Assembly: GCF_010671925.1 (NCBI RefSeq)
Contig: NZ_JAAHIH010000003.1
Location: 496,001-560,000 of the forward strand
DNA length: 64,000 bases
Source: Moorena sp. SIOASIH
GTDB taxonomy: Bacteria; Cyanobacteriota; Cyanobacteriia; Cyanobacteriales; Coleofasciculaceae
Direction: 5' to 3'
This document shows, piece after piece, positions 54,329 to 63,267 of the stretch. Each line of letters opens with the position of its first letter. Position 1 is the stretch's first letter. A model generated the notes under the pieces. The model did not search any database. It saw nothing but the letters and a program-made list of their open reading frames with translations, and was not told the origin of the DNA. A program made the position numbers and the translations under genes.

Positions 54329-55142
54329 GTAGGGAGTAGGGAGTAGGGAGTAGGGAGTAGGGAGTAGGGAGTAGGGAGTAGGGAGTAGGGGTTGCGAAAA
54401 TTGACTGTACCTCATAACAACGCTATATCCCTCTTCTGTCACAATCGTGAAACAAAGCGGTGCGACCCGTGGCGAATTTAATTCTTAATGGGTCAAGCGC
54501 ACCGGGAGCCAAATCGGAATTCTCTAATTCTTTATTGATAGCGATGCAGCGCGGTCTTGGGGAGGCAGCGCGGTCAAAGACGAAACCTTAGAGAGGGTCG
54601 CCTTATTTCATATAACTTAAAAGTATGACCCATAACCTGTCCCTATAAAGGCGACCCTCTCTTACGGTAACTTCAAAGGGGGTTCCCCCCACTCGCGGTC
54701 TGCCGTGGTTTCCCCCATGAGCGACTGCATCAAGACAAGGATAGAGCTATTTTTTTCTCACAACAAATACAACCAATTGATTTTCGGACTACCTTTGCCT
54801 GTATCGACTGACCATTTTTGAATTCAAAATGAAAAATTCAAAATTCAAAATGAATAGCTTTCTAATTTTTAATTGTTTCAACGGATACAAGCCCCCGAAT
54901 TCATTCGCGGGGTATTTTTGAATTTTCTATTGATAATTTTGAATTGCAGCGAGTTGTTCGCGTAGCGTGGCCGAAAGGCCAGGGTTGTTACCGTAGCGTG
55001 GCCAAAAGGCCAGGGTTGACCGTCAACCAGGAATAAATAGAGTTATCCACTCGGTGCTCAAATCTACGATTAAGCATTCACTGTCAACAAAAAACTGTCA
55101 ACAAACAACGGTCAACAAACAACCCTTAACTATGATCATTAA
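54329..55142. repeat. Repeat cluster between PAP gene and PRC-barrel gene
   Basis: In order: gggagta heptamers (54330-54390); the right half of the ctatagcg/gaggtac element (54405-54428); a ggtgcgacccgtggcgaatt palindrome (54459-54504); the cgaaacctta...cggtaacttc unit (54581-54674, 15-bp arms gagagggtcgcctt-type); gatgcag...ctgcatc arms (54544-54734); and two gttcgcgtagcgtggcc copies (54956-55011). No gene is seen. Confidence 0.85.
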
Positions 55143-56141
55143 TTAGTAACCAGCCTCTTCCTCGTATTCTGGAGCTTTCTTTTTTTCAGGAATGTTGACT
55201 CGCGGTGCTTTGTAAGGCTCTGGGGAGCGGTCATCATCCCAGGCATCACCCTCGACTTCGTACTTGTCATAGTCCTGGGTGTTGGTTTTACCATAGGAAG
55301 GCTCAGGTGAGCTATAGACTGGCTGCTCGTAGCGCACTGGCTGAGGGGACTCTTCCCGTTCATCGCTCCAGTTATCTTCTTCTAATCTGGCTTCCACATA
55401 CTTCTTCGGGACTGGTGCTTCTCGTCTGATCGGCTCTAGTTCTGGCTCTTGCCAATCGTCATCCCAGGCATCTTGGGCTCGGTTGGCATTCTCTACTGTC
55501 TGAGAGATAGGAGTACGTATTGGAATCCCCGTTCCCAGTTGATTTTCTGGTCTAGCCGTTGGAGTATAGTATGGGTCTTCTGTGTCCTTTTCCCAAGGGG
55601 GTTTGCCAATCCCCATACGCTCTAAGACCCCGACGGTTAACTGGACCAGATGCTCTTGAGCTTCCTCAAATACAATTAATCGGTCTGGACCACTGCTGAC
55701 AATTTCATCAATGGGTAGCTCATAAGTACTAATAACCTGGTCGGGTATTTGGGGCAACCCTATTGATGCAATGATTAAGGCGGAAACGGTGCCATCTTCA
55801 ACATTGAACTTGAAGCCTCTAACCCGACCTAAGAGTTCACCGGTTTCGGTGATCACTTCGCTGTTAATCAGGGTACTATAGGCATCGACATCAATATCTT
55901 CGATAACGTCTTGATCATCTACCAGGATGACATCACCAAATTGTCGAATGCTGCTCAGGAGCATATACTTTGGCATACCGGCTACTGCCAGGAGGTTGTC
56001 TCGCAGACCCAGTGCCACAACCTGCCGTCTGTCTATATCTACCAACAGTTCCTTGACGACTCCAAGGCGCTTACCATTGTCACGGGTAATTACCTGAGTA
56101 TTTAAGATATCGGAGCGTGGACGAATTTGTTCCGTTGTCAT
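55143..56141 (-). CDS. PRC-barrel domain protein
   Basis: A 332-residue protein. Two PRC-barrel-like units lie in the first 170 residues (LNTQVITRDNGKRLGVVKELL; INSEVITETGELLGRVRGF). The second half is a proline- and acid-rich disordered region with repeated AWDDDWQEPE / DAWDDDRSPEPY motifs. PRC-barrels bind RNA-processing or photosynthetic complexes. This cyanobacterial form with a long disordered tail is common, and its partner is unknown. Confidence 0.88.
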   Translation of the reverse strand: MTTEQIRPRSDILNTQVITRDNGKRLGVVKELLVDIDRRQVVALGLRDNLLAVAGMPKYMLLSSIRQFGDVILVDDQDVIEDIDVDAYSTLINSEVITETGELLGRVRGFKFNVEDGTVSALIIASIGLPQIPDQVISTYELPIDEIVSSGPDRLIVFEEAQEHLVQLTVGVLERMGIGKPPWEKDTEDPYYTPTARPENQLGTGIPIRTPISQTVENANRAQDAWDDDWQEPELEPIRREAPVPKKYVEARLEEDNWSDEREESPQPVRYEQPVYSSPEPSYGKTNTQDYDKYEVEGDAWDDDRSPEPYKAPRVNIPEKKKAPEYEEEAGY

Positions 56142-56224
56142 TATATCTCGCTTTTCCTGAGCTATACTCCTGATGGATTAAAAATAAATAATACGTGAGC
56201 ATTAATACCTGAGCATTAATACCT

Positions 56225-56454
56225 GAGCATTCAGCTAAAGGCCTTTGGCCACGCTACGCGAACAGCTTTCAGCTTTCAGCTAAGGTAATGCAACCCTTAG
56301 GTTGATCAACAGACTACAGAGGTTATATACAACCTCTGAACATCGGTTTTTTTTTCGTACAGGACGCCCTTCGGACGAGGGGTGAGTGGGTCGGTTCTCT
56401 CCAAAATCAATCATGAACGGCTTATAGCTGATGAGCCTTGGGCTGAATGCTTAC
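56225..56454. mobile_element. gtaagcattcagc-family element, degraded copy
   Basis: Left gagcattcagc (56225) and right gctgaatgcttac (56442-56454) match the family ends. The interior holds a gcctttggccacgctacgcg copy and a hairpin cagaggtt/aacctctg (56317-56338). No target duplication is visible. Confidence 0.6.
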
Positions 56455-56486
56455 AATAATAATGGATTTGATGAATGGGATTTTAT

Positions 56487-59400
56487 CTAGTTAACCGTAC
56501 TTTTGGGTGATAGTTTTAAACCCAATACTTGAGTGTATGCTCCCCTGGCTTGGGTAACACCAATGGTGCGTTGAGCAGACTCAATCATAGGACGGCGTAA
56601 GCTCACTACAATAAATTGCGCAAGTTTAGCCTGTTGTTTGATCATTTTAGCTAATCGCTGGACATTTGCCCCGTCCAAAAACATATCGACTTCATCAAAA
56701 GCATAAAATGGCGAGGGACGGTAGCGTTGTAGGGCAAAGATAAAGCTAAGGGCTGTGAGGGATTTTTCTCCTCCTGACATAGATGCTAGCCGCCGCACCG
56801 GTTTACCTTTGGGGTGCGCCACCAGGTTGAGTCCACCGCTAAAGGGGTCCTCTGGATCATCGAGTTGTAAATAACCGTCCCCATCGGAGAGTTCAGCAAA
56901 TATGGCTTGGAAATTTTCATTGACGGCATCAAAGGCTTCTTTGAAAGCACGGTACCTCAAGGTGGTAAAGTTTTCTATCCTTAGCAACAGTTCAGTCCGT
57001 TCACCAGCTATGGTTTCCAGTTTCTCAGACAGTTCCTGGAGGCGAGTTTGAGTTCGGTCATATTCTTCTAAGGCCAGCATATTCACGGGTTCCATAGCCT
57101 GTAGACGTTTCTGTCCGTTGCGCAGTTCCTTTTGTAGTTGTTCTAGTTGAGCAGCTAGGGAGTCCAAGGCAATTACCTCTGAGCTTTTTTTATCACTAGA
57201 GGGGGAATTTTTTTTGACAATTTGAGGTATTTCTGGTATGGGATCTGGTAATTCAGCAGCTTGGTCTTGGAGTTGAGTTTGGAGACTAGCAAGTTCTTCT
57301 GCTCGTGCAGACTGGGTTTCTTGGAGTTTTTGCTGTTGCCAAGAGGTTTCTTGGTGTTGTTGGCGCAGTTTTTGTAGGTGTTGCTCGGTGCGATCGCGTT
57401 TTTGTTTTTCTTGCCCCAATTTCTCCTCTAACTGGCGTAAGGCAACTGTAGTTTGGGTAATTTGCTCGGTTAGTGTCTCTAACTGAGTGTTAATTGCTGA
57501 TTGCTGCTGTTGCCAAGATTCGATTTGGGTTTGATAGTCTGCTATTTTGCGGTGGCCTTCGGTAAGTTTATCCCTGAGGCGCTGCTGCTGATTCTCCTTC
57601 TGTTGTAGCTGTTTCTCGGTATTTCTCAAGGCTTGTTCACACTCGCGCAACTGAGTTTCTTGGGTTTTAATGGTGTTCTGAATCTGTTGCCACTCGTTAT
57701 GAGTTTGAGACTCCTCAAGTTGAGCCAGTTGTTGCCGTAAGTCGGCAAGTTGGGATTCTTGTTGGGGTAACTCTATCGCTATGGTTTCTAGCCGTTGAGT
57801 AGCGGCGGAGAGTTCTTGGTTGTTTTTAGCCAGAAGCGATCGCATTTGGGCTTGATTGGTCTGAGATTGCTCAATCTCCCTTTGTAACTGTTCCAAACGT
57901 AATTTGGTTTCCGACTGTTTTGCCCTAGTTTCTGTCAATTCCTGGGTAATTTGTTTGACTGAGGCAGATTCGGTAGTAATCAATGCCTCACAATGGTTTA
58001 AAATCTGTTCAATTTCCGCTAACCGGGTTCGCAAGCTACGGATTTCAGAGGACTCCATGGTGTCACTGGTACCAAAGTGCAATCCCGAACGGTGACTGCT
58101 GCTACCACCAGTCATGGCACCGCTTATTTCCAAGATTTCCCCATCTAGGGTAACGATGCGGTGTTTACCCAAGTAGGTACGGGCATCATTGAGAGTTTCA
58201 AAGACTACTGTAGACCCAAACACGTAGGCAAAGACTTTTTGGTAACGGGGGTCGCAATCAATTAGCCTAATGGCGTAGTCAACAAAGCCTTTAGCATACC
58301 GTAGCACAACGGTTTCGGTAAATGGCCTAGGTTGGATTTTGGTCAGAGGTAAGAAGGTGGCTCTGCCAGCGCGTTTTTGTTTGAGGAGTTCGATCCCAGC
58401 CGCTGCTACACTATCATCTTCTACCACTAAATTCCCGAGGCGTGCGCCAGCGGCAATTTCTAGGGCTAGCTGATAGCGGGGTTCAACTCTACCCAATTGG
58501 GCAACTAATCCACAAACTCCTATTATACTACTTTCTAGGATAACTTTAGTAGCATAGGTCCCTTGGGCTTCTTGTTGAGCTTGGGCTTGGGCTTCTAGTT
58601 TATCGAGTTGCCGTTGTTTTTGCCGTTGTTCCCCGAGCAGGCGAGTTTGGGTTTGTTGTTGCAGTTGTAGTTGTTGTTCGGTATTCCCTAAGGATTGGGC
58701 GAGGGACTGGACTTGTTGGGAATAATTGGTTAATTGGGTGTCTAATGCCACAGCTTGGGTTTGCTTGGTGGCGATTTCTGGTTCTAAGGTTTGCAGTTGC
58801 TGGGTTTGGTCTTCGATTTGCCGATTTAGCTGATTCTGACGCTCTTGGAGTTGAGCTTGCTCGGTGCGTTGGGGGTTGATGGTTTTGAGTAGGGTGTCGA
58901 TGTGCTTGGTGAGGGTGGTTTGTTGTTGTACCCAGGCATCACTAGCGGCTGCGATCGCATTGGCTTGTTCTCGGCTTTGGTTGAGAGCAGCTTGGGCCTC
59001 ATCCCGTGCCACTTGTAAGGAGGTTTTAGACAAGGTCTCTAGATCATTTTTTTCTGCGATCAACTGTTGCAGGGTTTGCTCGACTTGTTGAATTGTCTCT
59101 TGTGTACGTTGGAGATTGACAGTGGCATTTTGTAGGTTCTCAGTTAGTTCCTGCTGTCGGGTTTGTAATTGACGTTGTTCGGCTTGTTGAGTGGCAAGGG
59201 TGGATGCGATCGCAATTTGCTCTTCTTCTCCTAAGGCTTTGACCCGAGCATTGAGTTGGTCAAGTTCAGTGGTAGTTTGGTTTATTTGTTCCTCAATGCT
59301 AGTAATCTGAGCAATAAGCTGGGCTTTTTTTGTATTAGCAGCATCAATTTGCTGTTGGAGTTGGGATACTTGCTTCTGGAGCAATCGCCATTTTAGAACA

Positions 59401-60605
59401 ATTTCCCACTGTTGCTTTTGTTGGAGTTCAGCACGGAGTTTTTGATATTTCTCAGCTTTAGCACGGTCAGCAGCTAAGCGATCGCGTTGAGCCGTCAGTT
59501 CTTGTTCAATAATTCGGCAGCGTTCTTCTCGCTCTTTGACAGTGGCGAGGGTTTGTTTAGTTTGGGTAATTTTGCGGTCAAAGGCAGCAACTCCAGCTAA
59601 TTCGTCAATAATCTCCCGCCTTTCTCGGGATTTCATTGAAATAATGCTAGTGACGTCTCCTTGCTGGACAACATTGTAGCCTTCTGGGTAAACCCGCAAG
59701 CGATTGAGTTGTTCATGAAGTGCAGTAACAGTACAGGGTTCACCATTGATGTAGTACTGGGAACTGTAATTACCTTGTTTAGTGACTCGCAGCCGTCGGG
59801 TCACACTCCATTCTAGATCAGTTGCAGGTTGGTCAGGGGTTGACGGTTGGTCAGGGGTTGACGGTTGAAGGTTATTGGGTTGTTCGCGTAGCGTGGCCTT
59901 TTGGCCAAGGTTATTGGGTTGTTCGCGTAGCGTGGCCTTTTGGCCAAGGTTATCTGGTTGAAGGTTATCTGGTTGTTCGCGTAGCGTGGCCTTTTGGCCA
60001 AGGTTATTGGGTTGTTCGCGTAGCGTGGCCTTTTGGCCAAGGTTATCTGGTTGAAGGTTATCTGGTTGTTCGCGTAGCGTGGCCTTTTGGCCAAGGTTAT
60101 TGGGTTGTTCGCGTAGCGTGGCCTTTTGGCCAAGGTTATTGGGTTGAAGGTTATCAGGTTGAAGGTTATTGGGTTGTTCGCGTAGCGTGGCCTTTTGGCC
60201 AAGGTTATTTTCTGAACCTTGGCCTGTTGGCCACGCTTCGCGAACAACCTGTAACTTGCTAACCTGTAACGGTTCGTCTAACTTGCTAACCTGTAACTGT
60301 TCGTCTAACTTGCTAACCTGTAACTCGTCATAGTTATTGAAGTCAGATAAGTCAAAGGTAACTGTGACACTGGCTTCGACAGTGCCTCGATGTTCTTTAT
60401 TGTGGTTAACTAAATCAGGAAGGCGTTCAGCTCGCATTCCTTTGGAACTGGCGATACCAAGACAAAATAGAAGAGCATCAAGGATGTTGGATTTGCCTGA
60501 CCCGTTTGGCCCAGAAATTACGGTAAATCCTTCCAGGAGGGGGATTTTTGTGGTGCCGCCGAAGGATTTGAACCGCGAGAGTTCCACTCGCTTGATGTGT
60601 ACCAT
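56487..60605 (-). CDS. smc: Chromosome segregation protein SMC, with ~168-residue repeat insertion
   Basis: A 1372-residue SMC ATPase for chromosome condensation. ATG 60605 (MVHIKRVELSRFKSFGG) is the family start; a longer frame adds 20 unrelated residues. It has Walker A GPNGSGKSN (32-40), two long coiled coils, a hinge (about 690-820: VCGLVAQLGRVEPRYQLALE), the ABC signature LASMSGGEKSLTALS and Walker B YAFDEVDMFLD. Residues about 95-262 are not SMC. They consist of LQVSKLDE(Q/P) units and then seven copies of NLGQKATLREQP spaced with NLQPD. They are encoded by the gttcgcgtagcgtggcc repeat (59820-60323). Without them the length is about 1204, normal for SMC. The reading frame is kept throughout, so the gene is probably functional. 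Confidence 0.95.
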   Translation of the reverse strand: MVHIKRVELSRFKSFGGTTKIPLLEGFTVISGPNGSGKSNILDALLFCLGIASSKGMRAERLPDLVNHNKEHRGTVEASVTVTFDLSDFNNYDELQVSKLDEQLQVSKLDEPLQVSKLQVVREAWPTGQGSENNLGQKATLREQPNNLQPDNLQPNNLGQKATLREQPNNLGQKATLREQPDNLQPDNLGQKATLREQPNNLGQKATLREQPDNLQPDNLGQKATLREQPNNLGQKATLREQPNNLQPSTPDQPSTPDQPATDLEWSVTRRLRVTKQGNYSSQYYINGEPCTVTALHEQLNRLRVYPEGYNVVQQGDVTSIISMKSRERREIIDELAGVAAFDRKITQTKQTLATVKEREERCRIIEQELTAQRDRLAADRAKAEKYQKLRAELQQKQQWEIVLKWRLLQKQVSQLQQQIDAANTKKAQLIAQITSIEEQINQTTTELDQLNARVKALGEEEQIAIASTLATQQAEQRQLQTRQQELTENLQNATVNLQRTQETIQQVEQTLQQLIAEKNDLETLSKTSLQVARDEAQAALNQSREQANAIAAASDAWVQQQTTLTKHIDTLLKTINPQRTEQAQLQERQNQLNRQIEDQTQQLQTLEPEIATKQTQAVALDTQLTNYSQQVQSLAQSLGNTEQQLQLQQQTQTRLLGEQRQKQRQLDKLEAQAQAQQEAQGTYATKVILESSIIGVCGLVAQLGRVEPRYQLALEIAAGARLGNLVVEDDSVAAAGIELLKQKRAGRATFLPLTKIQPRPFTETVVLRYAKGFVDYAIRLIDCDPRYQKVFAYVFGSTVVFETLNDARTYLGKHRIVTLDGEILEISGAMTGGSSSHRSGLHFGTSDTMESSEIRSLRTRLAEIEQILNHCEALITTESASVKQITQELTETRAKQSETKLRLEQLQREIEQSQTNQAQMRSLLAKNNQELSAATQRLETIAIELPQQESQLADLRQQLAQLEESQTHNEWQQIQNTIKTQETQLRECEQALRNTEKQLQQKENQQQRLRDKLTEGHRKIADYQTQIESWQQQQSAINTQLETLTEQITQTTVALRQLEEKLGQEKQKRDRTEQHLQKLRQQHQETSWQQQKLQETQSARAEELASLQTQLQDQAAELPDPIPEIPQIVKKNSPSSDKKSSEVIALDSLAAQLEQLQKELRNGQKRLQAMEPVNMLALEEYDRTQTRLQELSEKLETIAGERTELLLRIENFTTLRYRAFKEAFDAVNENFQAIFAELSDGDGYLQLDDPEDPFSGGLNLVAHPKGKPVRRLASMSGGEKSLTALSFIFALQRYRPSPFYAFDEVDMFLDGANVQRLAKMIKQQAKLAQFIVVSLRRPMIESAQRTIGVTQARGAYTQVLGLKLSPKSTVN
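59820..60323. repeat. ttgttcgcgtagcgtggcc tandem/interspersed repeat inside smc
   Basis: Seven copies of a unit ttgttcgcgtagcgtggcct + tttggccaaggtta, interleaved with ttgaaggttatc units. The unit length is a multiple of three in this setting, which keeps the smc frame open. The complementary strand is also open across the block. Confidence 0.95.
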
Positions 60606-60950
60606 AGGCGTTTCATCGGTTGAGGTTAACCGGGTCGTCACACAGAGTGTGCGTAGTGAACACATTGCTGATCAGCGTAGCATGGGCAATAGGCAGATGG
60701 CGCAACGGATGGGTTAAAAAAACGTAAATGGGTTAAAAGGTTGAACGGATGGGGGATCGAGGGGGGACAGTGTGGGGCTGCAATTAAAATGCTCTATACT
60801 ATATCAAAAAAAACTAATCACCAATAACTAATGACTAGTGACTAATCACTAATGAGTTAATAACTAATAGCTTAACTATTAGTTCAGTATGTCATCGCCG
60901 TGAAACAAGCTATATAATCACTCCTTGAACCAATTGGTAATACTTGCGTC
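60606..60950. other. smc / coaD intergenic region
   Basis: 345 bp with divergent promoters for smc and coaD. Contains a run of ctaatcactaatgagtt / aactaatgactagt words (60808-60870), an AT-rich repeat. No gene is seen. Confidence 0.6.
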
Positions 60951-61505
60951 GTGATTGCAATCTATCCAGGCAGCTTCGATCCCATTACCCTAGGACACCT
61001 TGACATCATCCAGCGTGGCTGTAGACTCTTTGATAAGGTGATTGTGACGGTGCTGCGCAATCCCACTAAATCTCCCTTGTTCACAGTGCTTGAGCGAGTC
61101 GAGCAGATTAAACTTTGCACCCAACACTTACCTAATGTAGAAGTGGACAGTTTCACCGGTTTAACGGTGGAATATGCCAAACTGAAGAAAGCTCAAGTAC
61201 TGTTGCGAGGGTTAAGGGTGCTTTCTGACTTTGAGAAGGAACTCCAGATGGCTCATACTAATCATACCCTCTGGGATGAAATCGAAACGGTTTTTCTCGC
61301 CACCTCTAACGAATATAGTTTCTTGAGTAGTAGCGTAGTCAAAGAGATTGCCAAATTTGGCGGCTCCGTCGATCATCTTGTCCCCCAACAGGTTGCCTTA
61401 GATATATACCGATGTTACGCCAAGAATCATCCCGGTACGACCCACCCGAGCAAAACAAACCCCCAAACCCCACTGAATCCTTTAATCCTGGATCAGGAGA
61501 CATAG
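60951..61505 (+). CDS. coaD: Phosphopantetheine adenylyltransferase
   Basis: A 184-residue enzyme for the fourth step of coenzyme A synthesis (ATP + 4'-phosphopantetheine to dephospho-CoA). It opens [21 protein letters not shown] with the T/HxGH nucleotidyl-transferase motif, followed by [19 protein letters not shown] and [13 protein letters not shown]. It starts with GTG. The C-terminus (residues about 155-184) extends past the usual ~160 residues, and this part is also the start of an overlapping gene in another frame. Confidence 0.95.
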   Translation: MIAIYPGSFDPITLGHLDIIQRGCRLFDKVIVTVLRNPTKSPLFTVLERVEQIKLCTQHLPNVEVDSFTGLTVEYAKLKKAQVLLRGLRVLSDFEKELQMAHTNHTLWDEIETVFLATSNEYSFLSSSVVKEIAKFGGSVDHLVPQQVALDIYRCYAKNHPGTTHPSKTNPQTPLNPLILDQET

Positions 61506-62173
61506 ATATTCAGGGGCAATTTAACTATATCGAGGACATAATATTCGATAGCCCCCACATCCCGTTTACCCGGCGCACCCTGATTGATGAAGAACTGTTG
61601 CTGGCTCAACTCGACTTGGTGCGGGAAAATTTGCCCTTAGCTTTTCAACAAGCTACTAGAATAATTGAAGAACACGATGCAATTATCCAGCAAGCTGAAC
61701 AGTACGCTCAAGAAATCATTGAGACAGCTCAGCGGCGTGCTGAAATGATTTTAGATGAACTCGGTATTATTCAGCAAGCAGAACACGAAGCCCAACAAAT
61801 CAGCCAACAAGTTCAAAAAGAGTGTGAGGCGATGCACAAGCAAACGGTATCGGAGCTTGAGCAGATGCGCCGCAAAGCCCAGCAGGAACTGGAGCAAATG
61901 CGCCAAATGACCCTAGCGGAGTGTGAGGAAATTCAAAATGGGGCAGATGCCTACGCTGACGGAGTGCTCTACAATATTGAGCAGCACCTCAGTGACATGC
62001 TTAGAGTAATTCGCAACGGACGTCAGCAACTCAATGGTCCTGTCAAACCCCAAAACTCTGGCAAGAAAGACAATGGTAAGAAAGATAATGGTAAGAAAGA
62101 TAATGGTAAGAAAGATAATGGTAAGGGGGGTTCACGCTCACTTAAAATCCCATCGAAGTCAAAAAAAGGATGA
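61412..62173 (+). CDS. DivIVA-like coiled-coil protein overlapping coaD
   Basis: A 253-residue protein. Residues about 60-200 are a long coiled coil ([20 protein letters not shown], then ERQ-rich heptads such as [10 protein letters not shown]) like DivIVA / ATP-synthase-b-type proteins. A hydrophilic tail has four GKKDN pentapeptides from a 15-bp repeat (ggtaagaaagataat). The start overlaps the coaD end by 94 bp in a different frame, a conserved cyanobacterial arrangement in my memory. It may help cell-pole or division structure; function not shown. Confidence 0.8.
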   Translation: MLRQESSRYDPPEQNKPPNPTESFNPGSGDIDIQGQFNYIEDIIFDSPHIPFTRRTLIDEELLLAQLDLVRENLPLAFQQATRIIEEHDAIIQQAEQYAQEIIETAQRRAEMILDELGIIQQAEHEAQQISQQVQKECEAMHKQTVSELEQMRRKAQQELEQMRQMTLAECEEIQNGADAYADGVLYNIEQHLSDMLRVIRNGRQQLNGPVKPQNSGKKDNGKKDNGKKDNGKKDNGKGGSRSLKIPSKSKKG

Positions 62174-62365
62174 ACGAAGAATTAAGGATTAAGGATTAAA
62201 TAAGAACTATTTCAGTTATCAGTTGTTAAACCTATTGGTTGTTAAAGGTTTGTGAAGAGCTGGCAGCCACATAAACCATGCACGGAAGAGCCGGTGATGG
62301 TGATCGTGTCACTTCGGGTTTTAATGCGTTGCTGAATCAAAAAATGGTTTTATTTTTATAAAACC

Positions 62366-62670
62366 ATGAAATGCCCTAAATGTCATAGCAATAAAACTCA
62401 TAAATATGGTCATCAAAGAGGAAAACAAAGATATAAAGGCAACGAATGTGGACGACAATTTATAGCAGGGCAAACGCATCTTATTTTTGTACATGCTGGC
62501 GGGGCGAGGATTTCAGAGATCGAGTTCTGTTTTTAATCAATTGGTGAAATCATTACTAGATAATGGTTTGGGAATATAGATGCGTTTGCCCTGAAATTTA
62601 TAGAGGTGAAAAGTGAGCGTGGTTACGATAAAAAGATTAAATTGCTGTGCCTAAAAATGTATCTAAGCGA
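62366..62670 (+). pseudogene. IS1-family transposase fragment (interrupted)
   Basis: Zinc ribbon CPKC...ECGRQF typical of InsA, then a 128-bp insertion, then a short continuation. Not functional. Confidence 0.75.
62466..62593. mobile_element. Miniature element with 16-bp ends and ~9-bp target duplication
   Basis: cagggcaaacgcatct (62466-62481) and agatgcgtttgccctg (62578-62593) are perfect inverted repeats. Flanks are aatttatag at 62457-62465 and 62595-62603, a 9-bp direct repeat with one extra base on the right. The CAGGG ends and 8-10 bp duplication fit ISAs1-type elements. Inserted in the IS1-like relic. Confidence 0.85.
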
Positions 62671-62676
62671 TGCAGA

Positions 62677-62800
62677 GGTGCGACCCGTGGCGAATTAAAT
62701 TCTTAATGCGGAAAACGCACCATTACGGTCTTGGGGGTCTCCCCCATGAGCGACTGCCGTGGTTTCCCCCATGAGCGACTGCATCAAGACAATGTTGGAA
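62677..62800. repeat. ggtgcg palindrome and gatgcag/ctgcatc unit
   Basis: ggtgcgacccgtggcgaatt...cgcacc (62677-62721) lies inside a gatgcag...gactgcatc unit that also has two copies of gtttcccccatgagcgactgc-like sequence. The same pair occurs at 54459-54737. Beyond the relic, 62884-63267 holds the right half of a cggtaacttc unit and a short cccccctagcccc palindrome; no gene is seen there. Confidence 0.8.
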
Positions 62801-63267
62801 TTATCAATTAGGCTTCTTATTTATTATTTAAAATATCAGAAAATCCCCCTTTCAGGTGAAACCATTTCATGATTCAGCAACGCCCCTTAATTAATGAGTT
62901 TTAAACTTTTTCTGCATAGCCTGCCAACTGTAAAGGCTCCACTCTCCTTACGGTAACTTCAAGACGCCCACCTTTCAGGTAGGGAGCTGGGCTGCCGCCA
63001 TTAAGCTCAAACCCCGTTAGGTAGAAGTCTGTCATCCTTCTAATTCAAAGTAAAGAAATGTAAGCGTATCACTTGGAATTAGCCCAATCATGGTTAAATA
63101 ACTTTATGTTTTCAATCTTAGAGGATATCTCCCAAGTTTTTTGATACTGAATTTTGCCCCCCTAGCCCCTCAAACTTGGGGAAGCAACAGGGGCTTGGAT
63201 GTAGCAAATTAGACTTCTCAGACAACCTCTTAGGATAATCAAAGAAAAAACTGGAAAGAAAGATATA

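Larger units (their letters stand above)
62326..62883. mobile_element. IS1-like insertion sequence relic
   Basis: Ends gcgttgctgaatca (62326) and tgattcagcaacgc (ending 62883) are perfect 14-bp inverted repeats. Inside, ATG 62366 starts an InsA-like zinc-ribbon ORF, MKCPKCHSNKTHKYGHQRGK then RYKGNECGRQFI. It is broken by another element (62466-62593) and continues as EVKSERGYDKKIKLLCLKMYL (62604-62666), where a ggtgcg palindrome cuts it again. The rest of the transposase is gone. The target duplication is unclear. Confidence 0.8.

Noticed and set aside
56317..56354. Hairpin followed by T-run as a terminator
   Set aside because: Orientation fits the plus strand, but both neighbours are on the minus strand; also 8 bases separate stem and T-run.
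59813..60262. Open frames on both strands in the smc repeat block as separate genes
   Set aside because: They are the complementary readings of the inserted repeat within smc.
62270..62325. Group II intron-like end (gagccggtgatggtgatcg)
   Set aside because: Only a short resemblance; no domain V or reverse transcriptase nearby.
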